A stretch of DNA of 6,255 bases, taken from NCBI GenBank assembly GCA_902783735.1, contig CACZSE010000203.1, positions 1-6,255 on the forward strand. The letters run 5' to 3'. Under the pieces are notes generated by a model. It worked only from the letters and a program-made list of their open reading frames with translations. It did not search any database and was not told the origin of the DNA. The position numbers and the translations under genes are program-made. This stretch comes from an uncultured Lachnospiraceae bacterium (GTDB lineage Bacteria; Bacillota; Clostridia; Lachnospirales; Lachnospiraceae). The first letter of the stretch is position 1; every line of letters starts with the position of its first letter. Shown here one piece after another: positions 1 to 4,774 of this stretch.

Positions 1-849
1 GGTGATATTCATCTTATTGAGTTCATCTGCCATATATGTTCTTTCTTCCTTTATGAGATCATTTAATCTTTTAATGTATATCTCATTACATATATGCGGC
101 AGACATTTCATGACAATACTCTCGGCCGTAACGGATAAGTTCCATTCCGGAAGATTTTTGATCACATTCTCAATATTTTTTTTATTGACGGCTACGTATC
201 CGATGCGAACGCCCGGACATGCGAAAATCTTAGTAAACGATCTTATGATATACAGATTCTCATATTTATCCGTAAGCATGTCCGCATCAAAATATCTCGT
301 CCATGCATCCGACATGAGTAAAAAGCTCTGATCTAAGATGACCGCCGTGTCTGTAAGCTCAGCTCTTTGAAGGATTTTTTCCAAAAGATCTTCTCTTATG
401 TTCTTTCCCGTGGGATTCCACGGATCGGTCAAAAAGATCATATCCGTTTCTTCTTTAATGCATTCGAGCACTTTTTCATTCAGACAAAAGCAGTCTTCTT
501 CTTTAAGATGATATTCATTTATCCTGCATCCGTTTAAAGAAGCCAAAGCATGTCTGTATCCTGAAAAACAAGGTTCTATGAGCAACATGTTCTCAGGTCT
601 TACCGCTCTTACCACAGCCATTATCAGTTCGCTTGCCCCGTTGCCGGCAATGATCTTTTCCGGTTGCAGCTTATCCGTTCTTCCGATCAGTTCCCTTACA
701 GCTCTCTGATCCGGATCCGGATAATAAGAGACATTGTCAGCAGCGGATAACATTGCTTCCTTTAATAGTTCCCGTGACATGAAGGGATTTAAATTGACCG
801 AAAAATCCATATTTACTTTATTTGTGTAGATATCACCGCCATGAGGCAT
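1..849 (-). CDS. cobD: Threonine-phosphate decarboxylase CobD (3' end off window)
   Basis: PLP-dependent fold-type I enzyme that decarboxylates L-threonine O-3-phosphate to (R)-1-aminopropan-2-ol phosphate, the linker CbiB attaches to the corrinoid; expected to be cytosolic. I see 283 codons with no stop before the window edge; the family is about 355-360 residues, so roughly 75 C-terminal residues are missing. I chose ATG 849-847 because it gives MPHGGDIY followed by DFSVNLNP (residues 15-22), the expected N-terminal signature. The later ATG at 810 would lose the HGG motif. A GGAG lies 10 nt upstream of the chosen start. Other motifs: IAGNGASEL (67-75), DPWNPTG (142-148, PLP-contacting Asn145), LDQSF (172-176, Asp173 facing the pyridine nitrogen) and SFTKIFACPGVRIGY (204-218, Lys207 the PLP lysine). 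It overlaps cbiB by 37 nt. Oddities: the usual NPNNPTG and DEAF motifs are DPWNPTG and DQSF. A histidinol-phosphate aminotransferase paralogue is the main alternative, but the HGGDIY/DFSVN start and the operon argue for CobD. Confidence 0.92.
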   Translation of the reverse strand, partial: MPHGGDIYTNKVNMDFSVNLNPFMSRELLKEAMLSAADNVSYYPDPDQRAVRELIGRTDKLQPEKIIAGNGASELIMAVVRAVRPENMLLIEPCFSGYRHALASLNGCRINEYHLKEEDCFCLNEKVLECIKEETDMIFLTDPWNPTGKNIREDLLEKILQRAELTDTAVILDQSFLLMSDAWTRYFDADMLTDKYENLYIIRSFTKIFACPGVRIGYVAVNKKNIENVIKNLPEWNLSVTAESIVMKCLPHICNEIYIKRLNDLIKEERTYMADELNKMNIT

Positions 850-1835
850 ATTATGTAAACTCCGATCGTCACTATAAGGCAGACAGCTTCCGTAGTAAAC
901 ATCAGCCTTCCTGCTCTGTGTATATCTTCAATATCCGTCTTTTTAATCTCATCGCCTATATATGGCTTTTCAACAAGCTTATTTCCGTAATAAGAAGCTC
1001 CGCCAAGTCTTAATCCCAAAGCTCCGGCACATACACTCTCTGTCTGAGCCGAATTGGGACTCTTATGATTTTTCCTGTCTCTTTTAAATATCCTGAATGC
1101 GTTTAAAGGATCATATTCCTTTGAAAAGACCGACAGGATAAAAGCTGCAAGTATCATTAACAGAGCGCTTATCCTTGAAGGTAAAAAATTGAAAACATCA
1201 TCCGTAACTGCGGCCGTCTTTCCAAAGTATTCATATTTATCATTATGATAACCAAGCATTGAATCCATGGTATTTACAGCTTTGTAGGCAAGTCCTAAGA
1301 CAGGTCCTCCTACGGCCGTATATATTAAGGGGGCAATGACTCCGTCCGAGGTATTTTCGGCTATGGTCTCAACCGTTGCTCTTATGATCCCGTCTTCATC
1401 CAACTTATCGGTATCCCTGCCTACTATCATGGAAAGGTCTTTTCCTGCTTTTAAAATATCACCGTCTTTTAGATCGTCATATACTTTATAGCTTTCCTTT
1501 GTAAGACTTTTTGCCGCCAATATATAGCAGGTAAGAATGGCCTCAATGAATACTCCAAAATAAAGATCCAGCTTATAAGAAAAGAAAACTACGGCGAAGG
1601 TTAACATAACTGTGGTTAACATAACAATAATGACCAAAGCAGTTCCTCTTCTTTTTTTCTGCATGTCATCTAACCGGTCGCCTGCTTTATTTAATAATCC
1701 TTTTTCCAAAAGACCGATCAATCTTCCGATCCATACTATAGGATGCGGTATACCGTGAGGATCTCCCACTATCAGGTCAAGTATATATCCTGTCGTCAAT
1801 GCTGCAATATGACAGATCAAGTATTCTTTCATCAT
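813..1835 (-). CDS. cbiB: Adenosylcobinamide-phosphate synthase CbiB
   Basis: Integral membrane enzyme that condenses adenosylcobyric acid with (R)-1-aminopropan-2-ol phosphate (made by CobD, the next gene) to form adenosylcobinamide phosphate. The protein has 340 residues, slightly above the usual 310-330. Family blocks in order: GDPHGIPHPIVWIGRLI (24-40), VGRDTDKLDEDGI (138-150) leading into ETIAENTSDGVIAPL (156-170), then YKAVNTMDSMLGY (184-196), TDDVFNFLPSRISA (211-224) and SPNSAQTESVCAGALG (259-274). Hydrophobic stretches that look membrane-spanning lie near 64-87, 90-108, 221-238 and 314-336; the N-terminal 5-22 segment is a weaker candidate. The start is a tandem ATG ATG with GGAAG 9 nt upstream. 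It lies 59 nt inside the phosphatase gene. About 23 residues precede the GDP motif, a little more than in the Salmonella protein, and an in-frame TTG at codon 6 is a weaker alternative start. The 3' end overlaps cobD by 37 nt. Confidence 0.95.
   Translation of the reverse strand: MMKEYLICHIAALTTGYILDLIVGDPHGIPHPIVWIGRLIGLLEKGLLNKAGDRLDDMQKKRRGTALVIIVMLTTVMLTFAVVFFSYKLDLYFGVFIEAILTCYILAAKSLTKESYKVYDDLKDGDILKAGKDLSMIVGRDTDKLDEDGIIRATVETIAENTSDGVIAPLIYTAVGGPVLGLAYKAVNTMDSMLGYHNDKYEYFGKTAAVTDDVFNFLPSRISALLMILAAFILSVFSKEYDPLNAFRIFKRDRKNHKSPNSAQTESVCAGALGLRLGGASYYGNKLVEKPYIGDEIKKTDIEDIHRAGRLMFTTEAVCLIVTIGVYIICLMAVISTQIK
860..863 (-). promoter_or_regulatory. Ribosome binding site of cobD, inside cbiB
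   Basis: On the minus strand the sequence reads GGAG, then 10 nt (TTTACATAAT), then the ATG at 849-847. It lies within the last codons of cbiB. No equally clear GGAG-like site precedes the downstream ATG at 810, where the upstream bases are ACAAATAAAGTAAAT. This supports the earlier cobD start. The spacing is at the long end of the usual range, so coupling to cbiB translation probably also contributes. Confidence 0.6.
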
Positions 1836-2382
1836 CTGTTTGTGCTTCCAAAATATATCCGCAAATATTATCTACGTGAAAATCAAAAAACTGTTTTCCG
1901 GTAAGCTTACTCATTATCGCCATGATATTTCCGCCGTGACAGAATATCACACTTTCATACCCGGTGCCGCTTATAACCTTATGTAAACCGATCATGCTTC
2001 TCTTTGTCAGCTCATCCATGGTCTCTCCATCGGGAAAATCTTCTCTTCCGCCTTCATTAACCCATTTCATGTAAGCCGGATCATCCTTAAGTTCTTCATA
2101 GTTCTTACCTTCGAACCGGCCGAAATCCATCTCGGTAAGCTCATCTATTACGCATATATCTTTATCGTAAAATATCTGTGAGGCCGTCTGTAAAGCTCTT
2201 TTTAACGGACTGCTGTATATGACCGCTTCACCCGATACAAGATCTCGCAGAGCCTTCTCTTTATCCGATATTTCGCTTCGTCCTTTATCCGAAAGCTCTT
2301 CATCGGTATTTTTTCCTATATATCGCTTTTCTTCGTTTCCTTTTGTTTTTCCGTGTCTTATGAGAACTATCTTTTTTTTCAT
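1777..2382 (-). CDS. cobC: Histidine phosphatase, probable alpha-ribazole phosphatase CobC
   Basis: Histidine-phosphatase (phosphoglycerate-mutase-like) protein of 201 residues, close to the usual CobC length. LIRHGKT (7-13) carries the nucleophile His10. SSPLKRALQTA (57-67) supplies the second arginine, Arg62. ELTEMDFGRFEG (81-92) holds the likely acid Glu84, and FCHGGNI (147-153) the second catalytic histidine, His149. The expected role is removal of the 5'-phosphate from adenosylcobalamin phosphate (the CobS product) or from alpha-ribazole phosphate. The family alone cannot tell CobC from other small histidine phosphatases, so the assignment rests on the position between cobS and cbiB. It begins 4 nt after the cobS stop, with AGGA 10 nt before ATG. 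The second to fourth codons form a run of eight A. The last 59 nt are also the start of cbiB. No signal peptide or membrane segment is visible. Confidence 0.85.
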   Translation of the reverse strand: MKKKIVLIRHGKTKGNEEKRYIGKNTDEELSDKGRSEISDKEKALRDLVSGEAVIYSSPLKRALQTASQIFYDKDICVIDELTEMDFGRFEGKNYEELKDDPAYMKWVNEGGREDFPDGETMDELTKRSMIGLHKVISGTGYESVIFCHGGNIMAIMSKLTGKQFFDFHVDNICGYILEAQTDDERILDLSYCSIDDRIYT

Positions 2383-2386
2383 GTGA

Positions 2387-3169
2387 TCATAATCCTGTCA
2401 AAATACAAAATATCGCAAGGACCGTGACTGCGCTCACCTCAATGACAGTCACCAGATATCCTGCCGTATCCCCCGTGACTCCTCCAAACTGTTTTTTTAC
2501 CATACCCGCGTAATATAATACACAAACTGCACATGATATACTCAGAAAAACAAAAGCAAACGGATAGATATACAGTGCCGTCACAGCGGATACGATAAGC
2601 CAGATCGCCTGAGATATCATGATAAAACCCGCCGCTTTCTTTGTTTCCCCTGCAAGCATCCCGTCATCCTTTGCCTTTTTCATGGTAAGTGAAGTAATAC
2701 CGCTCAAAGATCTGCTCATGACAAACATGCAGCCCATCAGATAAACAAATCTTGCATCGTAAGCATCCAAAAGCAGCCTAACTGATGCGATGGCTGTTAT
2801 GATGCATATCAATAGACCTATAACCGCAAATGCTCCTATATGAGGATCCTTTAATATCTTAAGCTTATCTTCCTTTGACCTGTAAGAACGAAGAGCATCC
2901 TCCGTGTCCATAAATCCGTCCAGATGAAAGCCCCCTGTGATCACTACGGGGACGACGACCAAAATAAGCGCCGTTACCGTATTATCCACACCTGCATATT
3001 CAAAGAAATGATAAAGTGCGATCGTAACGGCAGCTATGATAACTCCAACAAAAGGGAAAAACATCAGACTGTTCTTCATGTCATCTTCTGTCATATCAAA
3101 TTTAAAAACCGGTATCCTTGAATATAACGATAATGATATCAGGATCCATCTAAAAATTTTTACGAACAT
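2387..3169 (-). CDS. cobS: Adenosylcobinamide-GDP ribazoletransferase (cobalamin synthase) CobS
   Basis: Polytopic membrane enzyme that joins adenosylcobinamide-GDP (from CobU) to alpha-ribazole or its 5'-phosphate (from CobT), closing the nucleotide loop. At 260 residues it matches the usual 245-265. Signatures in order: an N-terminal YSRIPV (16-21), a first membrane segment near 33-54, and GGFHLDGFMDTEDAL (79-93), the Asp-rich motif thought to bind metal and substrate phosphate. These are followed by LKDPHIGAFAVIG (106-118) and FGGVTGDTAGYL (228-239). Further hydrophobic segments lie near 63-80, 113-133, 138-152, 185-222 and 241-258. The start ATG has GAGG 6 nt upstream, one of the best ribosome binding sites in the window, and it overlaps the end of cobU by 20 nt. 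HLDGFMDTED differs slightly from the common HLDGLADTxD, but all three Asp are kept. Confidence 0.96.
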   Translation of the reverse strand: MFVKIFRWILISLSLYSRIPVFKFDMTEDDMKNSLMFFPFVGVIIAAVTIALYHFFEYAGVDNTVTALILVVVPVVITGGFHLDGFMDTEDALRSYRSKEDKLKILKDPHIGAFAVIGLLICIITAIASVRLLLDAYDARFVYLMGCMFVMSRSLSGITSLTMKKAKDDGMLAGETKKAAGFIMISQAIWLIVSAVTALYIYPFAFVFLSISCAVCVLYYAGMVKKQFGGVTGDTAGYLVTVIEVSAVTVLAIFCILTGL

Positions 3170-3683
3170 CTATAACCTCGTCTGCCAACTCCGAAAGCCC
3201 GGCATTTATCATATCTGTAATATCTACATAAAATCGTGTCATCTCATCATCGCCGTCAAAGTCAAATTCATTTGATACTATTACTGTCTCTTTAACATTT
3301 TCACTCAGTATGCGAATATCATCCATGATGAGTTTTTCAATTGCAGAGGCTGCCTCTTTTGATGGTTTACATAACTTCGATGTCCTGTCATCATCATATA
3401 TCTCATTTCCGATCAGATTGGACATACACTCGATTAAGATCACTGATCTGTCACCATCGGTGATCTTATCTTTTGCATCTGCGATCTTATATGGTATCTC
3501 AAGAGTGATAAACCCCTTGCCTTCTCTGTTCTTTTTATGTTTTAATACCCTCTTTTTGCCTTCCTCATCGCAGACTTTCATTGTTGCGATATAGTATCTC
3601 TTAAGATCCATACCGCATACAATATCTTCGGCTATCTTTGATTTACCGCTCCCCGGATTTCCTATGACAAGTCTTATCATCAT
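3150..3683 (-). CDS. cobU: Adenosylcobinamide kinase/guanylyltransferase CobU
   Basis: P-loop enzyme that phosphorylates adenosylcobinamide and/or transfers GMP onto adenosylcobinamide phosphate, giving the GDP-activated substrate of CobS. At 177 residues it is of normal length. Seen: Walker A GNPGSGKS (8-15), YYIATM (30-35), then HKKNR (49-53), where His49 aligns by eye with the histidine guanylylated in Salmonella CobU. These are followed by ECMSNLIGNE in the Walker-B-like region, VIVSNEFDF, and a C-terminal INAGLSELADEVIDV resembling the family's NQRLAAAADEV ending. Differences from the textbook enzyme: the usual GGxRSGKS has lost its Arg, and the segment after SNE is shorter, without the GIVPE piece of proteobacterial CobU. 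Its ATG shares one base with the cobT stop (TAATG). AAGAGG ends 5 nt before the first ATG and 8 nt before the second, so translation may use the second. It overlaps cobS by 20 nt. Confidence 0.9.
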   Translation of the reverse strand: MMIRLVIGNPGSGKSKIAEDIVCGMDLKRYYIATMKVCDEEGKKRVLKHKKNREGKGFITLEIPYKIADAKDKITDGDRSVILIECMSNLIGNEIYDDDRTSKLCKPSKEAASAIEKLIMDDIRILSENVKETVIVSNEFDFDGDDEMTRFYVDITDMINAGLSELADEVIDVRKNF

Positions 3684-4774
3684 TAAAGCCTCTTGTAACT
3701 GTCTATCTTTGTTTCATTAAAACCTGTGCCGTGCATATAAAGAGCATGTGCCATATCGAGCAGCGGAAATAACATTACCGCTCCGCTTCCTTCTCCAAGC
3801 GCAAGATCCGCATCTATCACTCCCTTAAGTCCTAAAATATTAAGAACGACCGCCACACTCTTTTCTTTTCCCATATGTGAAGCCAGCATGTAATCTTCGC
3901 ATCCGGGAACAATATATGAAGCGGTAAGCGCACTGACGGCACTGATCGCTCCGTCGATGATGATGGGAAGTCCGTTTAGAGCACATCCGATAAATAATCC
4001 CGCAAGTGCTGCGATGTCGTATCCTCCGACAACACAAAGGGCTTTGAAAGTATCGACTTTTTTATCATTTGAACATCCCGGATCTCCATATGATCCCAAT
4101 TTATATTTTTTTAAAGCATCATCTATGACTTTGATCTTTAACTGAAGCCCCTTATCGCTTAATCCCGCCCCTCTGCCTGTTATCTGTGACGATTTAAGAC
4201 CGGCAAGAGCACAAAGTAATGCGGTTGATGTTGTGGTATTGCCTATCCCCATCTCTCCGGTCGCAATAATATCATACCCCTTTTTAAAAAGATCGTTAGC
4301 CATATCAAGCCCTGCCGATATTGCTTCCATGCACTGATCTTTAGTCATTGCCGGCTCGAGGGAAAAATCTTTTGTACCTTTCGATATCTTCCTGTCTATA
4401 AGACCCTCTTTTTTTATGTCGGCATTGATGCCGACATCCACGGGAAATATATCCAGCGGATAAGCCTTTGTCATTATGCCCACACTGCTCTTATTTTCGC
4501 TCATAAGAACAGCAACATCTTTTGTAACACTCTGACCTGTCTGTGTAACGCCTCTATTTACGATACCATTGTCCGAACACATTATTACCAGAGCTTTTTT
4601 GTCTAAAGAAACATCCGCATTTTTCTTAATGGAAGCGATCCTGCATATCATCTCTTCGAATCTTCCCAGACCGTCGAGCGGTTTTGCGATACAGTCCCAT
4701 CGTCTCTTTGATTCATTAAATATAGCGTTATCGGGTTTATTTACTTTAAGTTTACATAACTCTTCAATCTTCAT
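3683..4774 (-). CDS. cobT: Nicotinate-nucleotide--dimethylbenzimidazole phosphoribosyltransferase CobT
   Basis: Transfers the phosphoribosyl group of nicotinate mononucleotide to the lower-ligand base, giving alpha-ribazole 5'-phosphate for CobS; expected to be cytosolic. At 363 residues it is full length (family about 340-360). Signatures in order: KPLDGLGRFE (31-40), CSDNGIVNRGVTQTGQSVT (66-84), PVDVGINAD (111-119), GEMGIGNTTTSTAL (173-186), TGRGAGLSDKGL (199-210), DGAISA (274-279) and LGEGSGA (326-332). Glu328 in the last motif corresponds by eye to the catalytic Glu of Salmonella CobT. The common ADHG motif is SDNG here, a variant I associate with clostridial homologues. Which base it prefers cannot be read from the sequence. 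The gene overlaps the cobQ end by 11 nt. Its own ribosome site is weak (AGGA 12 nt before ATG), so it probably depends on coupling to cobQ. A perfect inverted repeat lies inside the gene at 4416-4437. Confidence 0.97.
   Translation of the reverse strand: MKIEELCKLKVNKPDNAIFNESKRRWDCIAKPLDGLGRFEEMICRIASIKKNADVSLDKKALVIMCSDNGIVNRGVTQTGQSVTKDVAVLMSENKSSVGIMTKAYPLDIFPVDVGINADIKKEGLIDRKISKGTKDFSLEPAMTKDQCMEAISAGLDMANDLFKKGYDIIATGEMGIGNTTTSTALLCALAGLKSSQITGRGAGLSDKGLQLKIKVIDDALKKYKLGSYGDPGCSNDKKVDTFKALCVVGGYDIAALAGLFIGCALNGLPIIIDGAISAVSALTASYIVPGCEDYMLASHMGKEKSVAVVLNILGLKGVIDADLALGEGSGAVMLFPLLDMAHALYMHGTGFNETKIDSYKRL
4416..4437. repeat. Perfect 10-bp inverted repeat inside cobT
   Basis: The plus strand reads ATGTCGGCAT, TG, ATGCCGACAT. 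The two arms are exact reverse complements separated by 2 nt. In cobT it encodes the conserved stretch DVGINADI. In the mRNA the arms could form a GC-containing stem with a very short loop, directly followed by a run of seven A. No U-run follows on either strand, so it does not look like an intrinsic terminator. The repeat is directly visible; any function is unproven, and it may simply follow from the codons used. Confidence 0.6.

Noticed and set aside
2..331. Plus-strand open frame of 109 codons
   Set aside because: It lies opposite cobD, which has clear PLP-enzyme motifs; the plus-strand translation shows no family features and no good ribosome site.
1237..1251. Palindrome TTATCAT-T-ATGATAA in cbiB
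   Set aside because: Short, AT-only apart from one pair per arm, and inside the conserved LGYHNDKY coding stretch; no regulatory context.
2371..2382. Run of eight A right after the phosphatase start codon as a phase-variation tract
   Set aside because: Lys-rich starts are common in AT-rich genomes, the frame is intact, and a housekeeping cobalamin gene is an unlikely phase-variable target.
2383..2386. Internal promoter or terminator between cobS and the phosphatase
   Set aside because: The gap is only 4 nt, with no hairpin plus U-run; the genes are almost certainly co-transcribed.
3840..4037. Minus-strand open frame of 65 codons within cobT
   Set aside because: It is in another frame of the conserved cobT region; the Cys/Arg/His-rich translation is typical of a shadow frame.
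4409..4437. Possible programmed -1 frameshift at the A7 run in cobT
   Set aside because: The stem lies upstream rather than downstream of the A-run, and the zero frame continues through all conserved CobT motifs to a normal stop.
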